Source: Cynocephalus volans
Taxonomy: Eukaryota > Chordata > Mammalia > Dermoptera > Cynocephalidae
Length of the DNA: 64,000 bases
Direction of reading: 5' to 3'
Assembly (NCBI RefSeq): GCF_027409185.1
Contig: NC_084462.1
Location: 17,583,577-17,647,576, forward strand
Shown piece by piece: positions 1 to 11,825 of this stretch (positions are counted from its first letter, which is position 1; each line of letters begins with the position of its first letter). Under the pieces are notes generated by a model. It searched no databases. It saw only the letters and a list, made by a program, of their open reading frames with translations, and was not told the DNA's origin. A program made the translations under genes and the position numbers.

Positions 1-2589
1 CTCCCTCCAGTGCTCTCTCTGGGCCTCCCTCTGCACAGGGGCCTGTGGTCTGACAACCCAGGACCAGCTCCCAGCACCCCCAGCCTCAGGGCCCACCAAG
101 GGACCTCCTCCCCGGGAAGGCTTCTTAGTCACTACTAGGAGTGATCATTGTCCCTGCAGCCACCCCACCCTCACCCTTAGGACCTGGGACTTTGAAACGT
201 GGCCAGTCTGGGGTCCTGGAACAGGACACAGGTGTATTCAGGGCCTGTGACCCAGTGTTGCCAGGATCTGTGGCAGGCGCTCAGGAAAGAACACCGGGTG
301 GGTGGGAAGGCGGATGGACTGAGACAACAGAGATGGAAGAAGACAGTTTCAGTCCCACCCCAGTCCCTGCAGGGCAGTGGCTGTCATCCATGCCTAAAGC
401 GCTCCCCAAACCCACTGGCCGACTCTGTGCCTGCCCCACCCCCTGCCGCATTCTCCACATGACCTCCAGCACAGGCCAGAGGGGCTGTGCAGGCTCCTGG
501 CACGCGCCCTCCAGAGCGGCAGGCAGGAACGGGTGTGCCCGCCTCGTGGGCCAGCCGAGGAAGAGGTGGGGGCAGGAAGGGAGGTGGGCTGTGCCAGTGG
601 GTACCCCAGGGGTCAACCAGGAGGCGGGGACGGGTAGGATGGACAACAGCTCCAGAGCTCCTCATCATCCCACTGGACTCCCAGACCCCTGGAACCCCAG
701 TCCCTGCATCTGGGACTCAGCCGGGTCTACACTGGTCAAAACCCCCATGTGTTTGCTTCGGGGACCCTTACCCACTACTCTATAGATGACTCTCCTCACA
801 CCCAACAGGGGATGGAGCCAGGCCTTGGGACACACATAGAGTCAGGACCTGACCCTAACTGTGAGCCCCTGTCTGCATGGCCGTGGGCTTTGTCGTCCTC
901 ATCTGCAGCATGGGTACAGCAGCTGCACTGCCTTCAGGACAACTCAGGCCTCTCCGTCCCTCCCACCCCGTGATTAGCATGGCTCCGGGCCAGACTGAGC
1001 CCTCCCTGCACACGCGTGGATGTGTCACTGGCTCTGGGAAGACTGACCATCCCAGCCCCCCACTTCCTACCCCCCCACCATGGTCTCAGGTGTCCCTTCA
1101 TTGTCACCTCAGCCCTGGCTTTAGTTCAGATGCATTACTGAGGCAGTCTCCTGAGACCCCTCTAGTGGGGCCAGGAGCCCTGGAGAGGCCACTTCCACAA
1201 GAAAGGGGAGTGACTTAGCTGACCCAGGTCTGGGCCCCTGCCCCAGCGTCCCCGCAGCGCCCAGGGAAGCAGACTGGGCCTCCCTGATCTCGCTTTGGAT
1301 CCTAAAGCTGCCCCTGCCACTGCACCTATGGGGCTGGTGGACCACAGGGCTGTGAACCGGGTGGGGCTGGGTCATGTCTTAGCATTTAAGCTATTGTCCA
1401 AGTGGGGACGGGTGGGGGTGGGGGGGCTGGGATCCAGAAAATGAGAAAATGAGAGAGGCTGGTGGGTGGAGACAGGATTCTGACAAGTGGGTGCAGGCCC
1501 CCTCCTCTGTCCCCAGCTGCTCCTTGATCGGTGCCCCCCATCATGCACACACATGCCCAAGCGTACACATGTGTGTGCCCCAGCGGTGCTGGCCTCACAC
1601 AGAAGCTATTTGGCATCCAATGTAAATACCAGCAGTGGGCTGGGAGCAGCACACTGGGGCGGTGGTGCCCCTCACCCAGCCCCCCCACCCCCATAAGCAC
1701 CAGTCCTTGTGCCTGCCTGGCCCTCAGTCTTGGAGTCTGGGCAGTGGGTTGGGCTCCCAAATCTCAAAGGGTGGCCCCCCACACCGGCTTGTCAGGCCTC
1801 CCACCCCAATCCCAGTCCTCTTTGGGGCAGGAGGGGAAATTGAGGCCAGAGGGTCAAATTGAGGTCCTAGGGCCAGCAGGACTGGAGTGCAGCCTAGGCC
1901 TCCCTCTCAACCACCCAAGCCCTGTTGGGGTGGGGGCTGCGTCCTGTCTGTCAGTCCATTGTTCCTACAGCCACCAGGGCCCCTGACCACCCCACCCCCA
2001 CTGCAGAGAGGAGGCGGGCTGGGGCGGAGGCAGGGGCACTAGAGCAGGGTGGGGAGGGAGGGCCAGACCTGTTAACAAGCTCTTCCCAGCCGCGCCCCGC
2101 CCTTAACTCCCCAAGCCCTTCCCAGGCGGAAAATTCAATTAGTCTCGAGCAACTGCTTTGCTGAAGAGCCAGAGAAAGGGGACCCGAGAGTAAGGGGACC
2201 CGCCTGGCGGCTGTTATATGTGGTGGGGGGAGGGAGGGGAACAGGGGAGGGGGGAACGTGGGGAAACAGCCTGCTTATGTCTGTGTTTCTGCCAAGTTCC
2301 CTGTCTCTGTGTGTCTCTAAACGTGGGTCTTTGTATGTAATTGTGTATCCCCGGGTCCCTGCATGCCCACCTCTGTTTCGTGCTCAAACATGACCCTCAG
2401 ACCTTCCATGTCTGCCCCCCCACCCTCCTTAGTCATAATCACAAGCCAGCCCACCCTAAGTCAACTCCCAGCTCTGTGTTCTCATGGCTGGATCGTGGTT
2501 GTGGGGGGAGGTGCACACAGAAGGGTAAGAGCTCCCTGGGGGGGTGTTAACACAGGGGTGTGATGTGGCCCCTAGGCCTCCCCAGACTG

Positions 2590-2900
2590 GTGTGCTACCC
2601 TTGGTTCCATGCTGGCCACTTGTCCAGTTCTCAGACACAAGTCCTCTTGCCACAGGGCCTTTGCACATGCCACGCCCCCCCCCCCCATGCCTGGCAAGTT
2701 TCTTCTTCAAGAGCCTTGCCCTGGCAAGGTCAGGCTTTCATCTCACTCTCCTGTTATCCCTGGGCTTCACAGCAAGCAGCCAGAAGGCTCTCTCTGGGTG
2801 AGGGTGGGGCAGTCCTGTGTAGATCACCCTCTGTCCCCGCGCCCAGCATGGGGCCTAGTACATAGCAGGTGCTCAGTAAATGCTGGCTGAGTTGATGAAG
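2590..2900 (+). repeat. L2 LINE 3'-end fragment
   Basis: It contains the characteristic L2 tail wording: an 'agggcctttgcac' segment near 2657 and a 'cacaggtgctcagtaaatg'-like end near 2860-2885. Old and diverged, sense orientation. Confidence 0.55.
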
Positions 2901-5900
2901 TGCCTGCCAAGGGGAGCTGAGCCCAAGTGTCAGGCCCACACAGTTTAGAAAATGACAATAAGACTTGCAGCAGACATGCCCTTCTCTGCCCGGTGGACTC
3001 CTATGCATCCTGCTGTGGCCTGGTTTCCAGTACCTGCTTCTGCAGGATGCCCAGAGTGGCTCTGAAGACCACTGAGTACGAGCACTGCAGCCTGGCCCTC
3101 ACCTGAGGTGTCTGCACTTTCCTCTGGGACCTACTCTGCCCTTGTCTCTGGCCCATGGTCTCCACCTCTCACCCAGGCCAACCCTCTTGTTCTACTGTGA
3201 CCACACACAGGGAGAAGACCCTGTCAGTCCTGCCTCCACTTGGAAGGTCTCCATGCCAACCAGAGTGCAGGACGGGGGCAGGGCTGCCTACCTGGCCCAG
3301 CCCTTGTCCTGGTACCCCTGCCCCACCGCCCGAATGTGCCTTCTTCCTTCGGGTCTCCCCAGGTCCAGGGTGTGGGGAGGGGACGGTCACCCTGCTGAGT
3401 CAGACACAAGGTGGGTGTCAGGGCACAGAGGAGCTGTAGCCAGAGCAAGTGAGACTCTGCTCTGTGTGCCCAGGTGGGGCCTGGGGCCACCAGGCACACA
3501 TGAAGCCTTGGGGAAGTTTGTCAAAGACCTGAGGGGTCACGCACTGTGGGACAAAGGGATGATGTGCTCACCGACCCATTAGGAGGCAGGGTGGGCACAG
3601 GGAGGTGGCTGCCTCTCTCTGCACTTCAACAGGGACCCTCAGATACTGCCTGGGGAGGTGTGGTTGCCTGTGTGACCTCCCAAGCAGGTACAGGGTGGGG
3701 AGGGAGCCCCAAGGCCAGATGTAGGGAGGGGCTGTATGTAGAGGAATGTGGGCTGGCTCCTCCTCCTTTCCATAGATAGACAAAAGCAGATGGTAGGCTG
3801 GGGGGCTGAGGACAGAGGGGGAGGCCAGCCAGCTCCTGTTCCAGGCTCTGATGGGCACCTGGAGCCCCTCGTCGGAAGCTGCGGGGGACAGAGCCTTCTC
3901 AAGTTCCCCCAACCTCTGCCAGCTGTGTGCAGCTGGGGACTCACTGAGAAAACCCAACACTGGGATGGGCCCTCCCCCCAGGTCCCCACTGGCTCCCTGA
4001 CCCTTTGTTTCCACACGACTTCCCTTGCCAGGGCCTCAGGGGCGTTTGCACCCTGCCATGACACTTGTCCCAGGGGCTCAGGCCCCAGCAGGTGACATCA
4101 CCCCAGAAAAGACTGGAGGGCACAGTGTAGACATGGCTTCCTGTAGGGATGGCCCGGCCCATGCTATGAGCCCTGCAGCCCCTCATGAGTTCCAAGCTGC
4201 ACATGGCTCCTCACACGTGTGTGCATGTGCACGTGTGCGAGCTCCTGAAGAAGGACAGGTTCCTGGGGCTGGGGAGGTAGAGGCCAGGTTGGAATGTAGC
4301 GTACCTGGGTGAGGGCAGGAGCAAAAAGTTGCCCAGGCTCCAGCAACACCAAGAGCCTCAGTTTCCCCAGAAGGGCCCCGGCCTCCAGTAGAGGACTGTG
4401 ATCACACCTCCCAGCTGGCCAAGCTCTTTCTCCTGTAGGAGCCTCACCACCTCTCCAGGGGGACAGGGCCAAGCCCACCTGGAGGTCACTGCAGAGCCTG
4501 CCACCCCAGCCCCCAGTCCCTGCTCTGGAGCTCTGCACATCCTTGAATGCTCCCCACTCTCTAGATGGGGAGATGGAAGCCCTGCCCAGAGCTGCCCAGA
4601 GCCGCCCCTGCCTTAGCTCCCTGGCTCCTGCCCAGAGTCTGGAGGGAAGGGGCCATGCAGGGAGGGGGCTGCCAGATGGCTGTAATCCTGTGTCAACAGG
4701 GGCTTAGACACCTGCTCAGTTCCTCATCACCCCCTCAGGCCTGCCCCAGCATTCCGACACATCTCGGCTTGCGAGGGACTTTCTCCATTGGGCAGAGTGT
4801 GGGCCTCCTACTTTGGGGTGGGGTGCTGTCTTCCCACCCCCACCCCATCCCAAGCACAGTCTGATTTAACACACAGTTCTCAAAGGCCAGACCTGTTGCT
4901 GTCCCCGCCCCTGTCCTCGGAATGGGTGGGGCGCCATCACAAGTCACAAGAGTACATTTTCGGGACATGCTGGTGCTGGAGACCTCACAGTGTTTGTAGC
5001 AGCCACGATGGGGCAGGGTGGGGGAGGCTAAGGGAAGCTAGAGGCCCCCACCTAGTGCCTGAGCTACAGAGGAGGGATGGCAGAGGGGCTGGGGAAGGGG
5101 TCTCTGCTGAGGCAGAGGGTCCCAGGGCCAACCTCCATGGTGGCCGGGCCGGGTGGAGGTTGGGGAGCTGGAGAACAGAGGGGGCAGAGCCTGGAGGCCA
5201 GAGCCCTGTGGAATGGACCAGGACCATGACCAGGGTGGCAGACGGCACAGTGCCTGGAGTGGCAGAGGCCAGTTCTGGGACAGTCTCCTGTCGCGGACAT
5301 AGGTCACTTCTGGAGCCAGGGGCTTAGAGGGCCGGGAGCTTGGATTTGAAGTCTGAGCTGGAAGCAGCTGGGAATGAGGGGTTGGCCTCAGGCCTCAGAT
5401 GCTGGCACTGCCCATGCCTGACCCCTACTGCTTTGTCCAGGTGACCTCCCCCAGCCCCACTGTGGCCCGTAGTCAGAACACGCCCATCTGCACGTCTGAC
5501 CCTTACCCCAGTGGCTGCATCAGAGCCCTGTTTAGTGGGTGCCAAGCTGAGTAACGCTCAGCCCCTCTCAAGTCTGGGTGTCCCTGCCAGGACCTCAGAC
5601 ATGTGGGCCTCAAGGACACAGATACAGGCAGTGGGAGTGGGGAGCTGGAGTCTCAGTTCGGTGCTGCTGCAGGGGAATGTGGGGAGGAAGGTGGGCTCAT
5701 TCTTGCCCTGGCCTGGCACCTGCCCACTGCCCACCCTGCACCCAGCAGGCCCCTCCTCCCGGCTGCCTTCTTACAGGGTCCGATGGGCCCTTTTAGGGTT
5801 TGGATTTCCATGTCAATGGGCCTGGCCTGGCTGCCTGGTAAGCTGGTTAACAAGCCCCCAGCCTCATTGGGGAGGCCTGGTGGGGGGGTGTTAACACAGA

Positions 5901-6329
5901 CCCCATTCTCCCTGAGCTCCCTGGTCTCACGGTTGCCATGGTGCCCTGCGTGGCCTTTTGGGCCGCAGCTAATCCTTTCTCTGGGCCTTTCATCCTGGCT
6001 GTCCCACCCCCAGGCTGGTCGCTGTTGACTTGGCCGTGCTCAACAAGGCAGATTTCTCTGCCCGGGTCAGGGGAGGCCGTAAATCCAGCTCCCGAGGCCC
6101 CCAGCCCCCTGGCCCCAGCCCTTTGTCCCTGGTATTGTCCCCATGTCCCCGGCATTGTCCCCACATCCCCAACCCTTCTTTTCTGGGAACTCCAGTGGCG
6201 GGAAGAGGCCTTTGCCAGGTGGTCAGCTCCTTTCCTTGTGGAGCGGAGGATCCCCAGGCCTGGCCCCGCCCTCTCCTCTGCTCGTCCATCCGCATTCGCC
6301 TCTGTGACCTCATCTTCCGTCATTCTCCC

Positions 6330-6605
6330 ACGTTGTCCCCCTCCACTCCAGCTGTGGCCTCCCTGCTGTTCCCAGAATGTGCCAAGAGCTCCTGCCTCAG
6401 GACCTTTGCTCCAGCTGGTCTATCTCCCCCAGATGTCCCCACTTACCCCTCCTGCAAGTCTGCACCTGAATACCACCTTCCCCAAGAGGCACAGGCCCTG
6501 CCACTCTCGACTCCCCGTGGCATTGTCCCTTCTCACACACCATAGGTGTTGTCTGCTGTCTGCCTGCCCCCTTAGAATGCCACCCCTGCAAAGGCAGGGA
6601 CTCCA
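6330..6605 (+). repeat. L2 LINE fragment
   Basis: A pyrimidine-rich L2-like body with 'caggacctttgctcc' near 6400 is followed by the 'aaaggcagggactcc' segment near 6590. Diverged. Confidence 0.45.
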
Positions 6606-8359
6606 GCACCAAGGAGGTGGCTGGCCCGTGGCGGATGGTAGGAGTTCTGCATGAAACAATGGGGAGCTCTTGGTTGGAGGGTGGGGGGTGGGGAGCTTAC
6701 CACCTGGGCAGCTCAGACAGGGAGAAAGTGTCTCCTTGCTTTTCTGGGCTCAGGCTCAGATGGCAAGCACGTGCCACTCAAATGGACTTTGCCCCTGTCA
6801 GTGGCTCCTGGCCTTGTGGGCAGTGGGCAACTGCTCCCTCTCAGCTCTCGGCCCCCTGGCTGTCAGCAAGGGCCCAGGCCCACTGTACCCGGAGCGTCCC
6901 TAGAAAGTGGAGCGTGGAGAGACCTGGTCTGTCTCTCCTCCCTATAGCCAGGAACCTACTGATGCTCTCCACAGCCGTCATCACTCTTGGACGTCTTGGG
7001 GCTATTTTGGAGGCAGGAAGGACAGGAAATGGCCCCATTTTACAGCTGAGAAAACAAGAATCCTAGGAGGAAAGAACTGGAGCCTCCTGGTGGGAGGCAG
7101 AGCCTGACTTCTGCCCCTGAGGCCTTCCCCCAGGCTATCTGGCAAAGGGGAGATAGCCCCAAGATCCACTGCTTCTCCTGGGTGGCCTCCCACCTCATGA
7201 CAGCTTTCTGGGCCCCAGTGGACCATGTGGGAGTGGACTCCTGTGGGTCCTGGCGCCATCCAGATTCCTGTCCTGAGGCCCACCTGGTGGGGGCTGGGGG
7301 GTGGGCAGCCCCAAAGGTGAGAGCCATGTGGAGGGGGCCTGAACTGTGCTGGGGTGAGGGGACCGCAAGTGCCAAGATGGGGAGAGGGTGCTGGCTGGGG
7401 AGGTGCCTAGGAAGGGGGACATGGTCAGTTGGGGCGAGAGGCTGCAGAGAGAGAGGCCAGCTGGGGCAGGGAAGGCTGTGGAGGCCTCAAAAGCCTCTGG
7501 GCAGGGTGGGGGAAGCCCCTGCCAGCCTCAGTTTCCTCACAGGGCCCCCCTCGTAGGGCTTCTCAGCATATAGAGCAGCAAGAGCCCCTCATGCACCCCA
7601 GTGCAGGAAGGGATTGTCAGGGGCCCTAGAGAGAATGAAGAGAGGAGGAAGGGGCAGGACAGGCAGGGGAGCTTCTCCCTGCAGTGTGTGGATGAGAGCG
7701 AGATTCCAGAACTCTCTGGGGAGACCACGGAAGATCCAACCTCGCAGCTGCCAGCAACTACCCCAATCCTATACTTCCTGTCCACACCCCCCATCAGACC
7801 CTCTGCTGACGAGTTGTAAGGGTTGGGATCCCCTGTCAAATGGGAGACATCACAGCCCACAGAGGACCAGAGACTTACCCACGGCCACACAGCAAGAACC
7901 GGAGACTGCAGAATGAATAAGTGAGTGAATGAATGAACGTTCCAGTGCGGTGCTGTGTGAGTGCCATGGGCTGACTCCTTGGAGAAGGAGAGCCCTGGGG
8001 AGAGGCAGGGGCCTCGGCAGGCCTCTCTGCTTCCCAGGCGGCTGCACTGGAGCAGCAAACACTAGTTTCAATGGCCCTTCTCTCCCCAAGCCCCTGCCCA
8101 CAGCCACCTCTCTTGCAGTGGTGGAGCTGGGCAGCTGCTCATGGAGGCTGGGGGCACATGGATCTGCCGTTGTGTGGGCGCCCCCAGCCTGGAGCAGTGC
8201 CAGACGGCATGTTGGAGCAGGCCCACCCATCTGGGAAGGGACCCAGCTTGGCGCCTGCAGGGGCTGGAGGTCCCCAGCTCTGCCTTCCTCCATCCACCCC
8301 CAGCTCCCAGCATCAGCCCCTCTGCCCAACCCACCCACCAACTCCTTGGCCTTTGTTCA

Positions 8360-8440
8360 GAGGGTTAGCCCTCTCTGAGCCCCAGTTTCCCAACCTGCAG
8401 CAATGCAGATAAAAGCAACCCCCTTAGGGAGTGACTGTGG
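8360..8440 (+). repeat. MIR SINE fragment
   Basis: It carries the MIR core 'ctctctgagccccagtttcc' followed by a purine-rich stretch. Confidence 0.4.
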
Positions 8441-8654
8441 GGACTCAGAAACCCCATGAAGAGCAGAGGCTTGGCATAGGGGGTCTCAGTGGGGAACAAC
8501 AGAGAGTGGAGTGAGACAGAGTTCGGCTCAAGCTCCTGCTCCTATTTTAAAAGTAGTCCCTGTGCAGAGCCATGCCCTTGGACCCGGGATTCAGCAGCGA
8601 ACAAGACAGATGAGGTCCTGGCACTTTGAAGTTCGTAGTGCAGCAGAGAAGGCC

Positions 8655-8895
8655 AGACAGTGATAATGAAGATAATGGCAATAATAATAAGATGGCCTAT
8701 TATTGCACCCTTACCGTGTACCAGGCCTTCTGTGGATTAGCTCATGTCATCCTGACAACATCCTTTGAAGCAGGCCTTCTAATTATTTCCATTTTACAGT
8801 TGAAGAAATGGAGGCACAGAGAGGTCGTGTGACTCACCTGAGGTCACCCAGCTAATAACCAGGAGAGCCAAGATTTAAACCTTGGTAATGTGGCT
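8655..8895 (-). repeat. MIR SINE, near full length, antisense
   Basis: Read on + it shows in order the complement of the MIR landmarks: 'gtaccaggcc' (8718), 'attagctcatgtcatcctgac' with small changes, 'ccattttacagttgaagaaa' (8789) and 'cagctaataaccaggagagcc'. It is the best-preserved MIR in the window. A 68-aa open frame inside it is a by-product. Confidence 0.7.
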
Positions 8896-9914
8896 CCCAG
8901 AGGCTGATAAGCCAGAGGAATGTCCTGGAGCAAAGCATCTACCCCTCTCAGCCTTGGTTTCCCGCTGAGGCACCACTGGTGCAGTCAATAGGAAGTGGTA
9001 GGTAGGGAGTCAGCTTGGACAGCTTGGGGGCTGTGGGGCCCCCACCACAATGAGCCTCCCTTTCAGTATCTGACACCCCCACATCCAAGAAGGACTGGGC
9101 TGCTGAAGAGGCAGCCCTCTCATCTGGCACTTGCCTGGAAAATCTGGCCAGCTGCAGCCCATTCCAGCTTTGCCTGAGCCCAGGGGCCTTGGATGGACCT
9201 GCACCCCTGACCAGAGTGGGCTGCGGGCTGCAGAGACAGCCGCAGGCATGGATGCCATGGTGGGTGGGCACAGGGTCATAGGGGTCGTGGGAAGGGGCCA
9301 CAGGGGACATCCCTATGGACAAAGCTGGGGAGCCCAACCTCCCAGGGGATGCGGGAGATGGCATCAGAGCCTGCCCAGCCCGCCCACGTCCAGACGGCCA
9401 CCCCACCTGCCCACGGTCCTCATCAGAGGGGCCAGAGCTCCCCACGGCCCCTGGGGAGTGACTTCCCTCTGGCTCCACAGAGAAGAGGATGGGAAGAGGC
9501 AGAGGAACCGGCTGTGCGGGACACTTGAGCCTGCTGACCAGGCCTCCCAGGGGGCAGCCACCTGGGGGCTGAGAGGCAGAGACTAGACTTGTTCCCACCG
9601 CTTCCCCCAGAAGGCCCAGGAGGAAGAGGTCAGCAGGTGGTAAGCCAGCTGGGCCTGGGCCTGCCCTGACCTGCATCTGCTGGGCAGGGGAGACTTGGCC
9701 AGGTACCTCCTGTCCTTAGTTTCTTTATCTGTGACTAGAGACACTGTTCCTCCCTCCCCGGCCTTGGGAGCAAGGCAGGCATCAGCACCATTACCCTGTT
9801 TCACAGGTGGGGGAGCTGAGGCCCCAACCAGGGCTCATGAGTGACACCATGGATCTCCCAGCTCTGCGGCTGCTGGGCCACTGCTCAGGACCAGCAGACC
9901 CAGCCCCAAATCCT

Positions 9915-10010
9915 GGCTCCGCCTCCTGGCTGGGTGACCTCTGAGCCTTAGTTTCCACATCTTGTAAAAGGTGCTTCAGAAGATCAACTGAGCCTATGCC
10001 TTGCATGGGT
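9915..10010 (+). repeat. MIR SINE fragment
   Basis: It matches the MIR run 'ctgggtgacctctgagcc...tagtttccacatcttgtaaaa' and the segment after it. Confidence 0.45.
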
Positions 10011-10546
10011 GATTATGGGGCTGAAGGCGCCTTCCGGCTGATGGGGCAATCACAGTGGGCAAGCACTGGAATCCTGGCCTCACTGGCCCAGAGCCTGGTG
10101 GCCACTTGCCCACTGCTCATGCCCAGACCTGAGGCCCAAGAGAGAAACATCCTGCCAGTGAGAGAGCCCCGCCCAGGCTCTGTGGTGGGCTTGGGAGTTT
10201 AGGGGTTGTTGGCCGTCTGTGTGGGCCCCTCTATCTCTTGTGCCAGGCAGGTGCCTGAGGCCCCCAAAACCAGCTCCGGGGGAGCACAGGAGCAGGGCGC
10301 CTGTCTGTCCATCCATCCTGCACAGGGGCGAGGACCACAGACCGCATTCCTGGTGGGTGGGCCTGGCGCTGCCTGCTCTCCAGGGCACCACCCCCACCTG
10401 CACCATCAGGCTGGGCTCTCTGTCCCCCCGACTCACACATGCCAAGGGGTGGCCCTATGGCCCCCAAGCCTACCTTGATGAAGTGCAGGGGAGCTGCGTT
10501 AACAACGAGGGAAGATCCAGCCTCCCAGATCCCTGGCATTCGGGGG

Positions 10547-10999
10547 TGTAGTGGGTTGAACAGTGGCCCCCTCAAAAAGGTATGTCCAAGTCCTAAGCCC
10601 CAGAACCCATGAAGGGGGCCTTATTTAGAGAAAGTGTCTTTGCAGATGTAATAAGATAAGAATCTTGAGATGAGAGCATCCTGGATTTAGGGTGGGCCCT
10701 AATGCAATAACTGGTGTCATATGAAGAGAGGACACAGAGACCATGAGAGGAGACCATGCGAAGCCTGAGGCAGAGACAGGAGTGAAGCTTCTACAAGCCA
10801 AGGAACACCAGGGGTTGCCAGTAACCACCAGAAGCCAAGGGAGGGGACGGAACAGATTCTCTCTCCCAGCCCCCAGAGGGAACCCCTCTTGCTGACACCT
10901 TGATCTCAGACTTCCGGCCTCCAGAACTATGAGACAACATCTGTTGTTTTAAGCCAAGTTGGTGGTAGTTTGTTACAGCAGCCCTAGGAAACTAATTCA
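10547..10999 (+). repeat. MaLR (MLT1-type) LTR, near complete
   Basis: An approximately 453-bp element begins TGT and ends near 'aactaattca'. It carries MaLR LTR landmarks: 'ggtatgtccaagtcctaa' near 10580, 'tctttgcagatgtaat' near 10638, 'gacaccttgatctcagactt' near 10895, and the 'gcctccagaactatgagac' to 'ttgttttaagcc' run near 10918-10956. It is a noncoding, ancient endogenous-retrovirus-class LTR with no internal genes next to it. No convincing 5-bp target duplication is visible. The exact subfamily is uncertain. Confidence 0.7.
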
Positions 11000-11534
11000 G
11001 GGCAGTGAGGGGAGGGTCTGAACCTGGGAGGAGCAAGGGTCTGGGAGAGCAGCTGGCCGGGGGACCACGTGGACAAGTCCTCCCCCTGGCACCTTCCACA
11101 GACATGAGGGGCTACTCCATAGACTCCCTGAGCCCCAACGTGGGTTTCAGCTCATTGGCCTACGTGGGCTGTGGGGTGGGCTCACAGTAGCCAGGTCTCC
11201 TGGGCCCAGGGCTAATGGGGACCCCTCTCCTTTCCAAAGGACCAGAACAGACTCAGGTCTGGCAATCCTGCAGCCTGGCCACGGGATCCTTCCCGTCACC
11301 CACCTTCCCACAATCTGGTCTCCCTGCCAGGGGAGGCTTTTCTTCTCTTCTCTCTCCTCAAGTTTCAGCTCCTCGAGGAAGGACATCCCCATCCCAGCCT
11401 GGCCAGGCCCTTGCCCCCATCCACCTCAGACCTAGGAGCCCCTGACTTCCCTCCAAAGTCTGGCCTGTGCTCACCAGCAGCTCTGGCTTACAGCAGGTGC
11501 CGCACAAATACTCCCGAGGGAGTGAGCGGGTGGC

Positions 11535-11825
11535 TGGGGAGGCTCAGTGGACCCCAGGGCCTTTGCATCTGCCCTTTCCTACACTGCAGGGATGTCCCCT
11601 CCATGTCTCAGCCTCCACATCAGCTCATCCATTCCCTCCTTGGTTTCCCAGGCTTGTTGACTCATCTCTGCCCCATCTTTTATTTTATCATGCTGCTCCC
11701 CACAGAGTGCTCTGTCTGCACACTCTCTGCTGGCCCCCAGGACACTGTGAGCTCTAGAGGGCAGGGCTGGGTCTGTTTTGCTCATGTTCCATCTCTAGTG
11801 TCCAACATGTGGCCTGACATCTCAA
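11535..11825 (+). repeat. L2 LINE 3'-end fragment
   Basis: L2 landmarks occur in order: 'cagggcctttgcatctgcc' near 11559, a cysteine/serine-like pyrimidine-rich body, 'gtgagctctagagggcaggg' near 11747, and 'ctagtgtccaacatgtggcctg'. Confidence 0.55.

Noticed and set aside
5938-6654. 238-codon open frame on the plus strand
   Set aside because: Crosses an L2 fragment and has Pro/Ser-rich chance composition.
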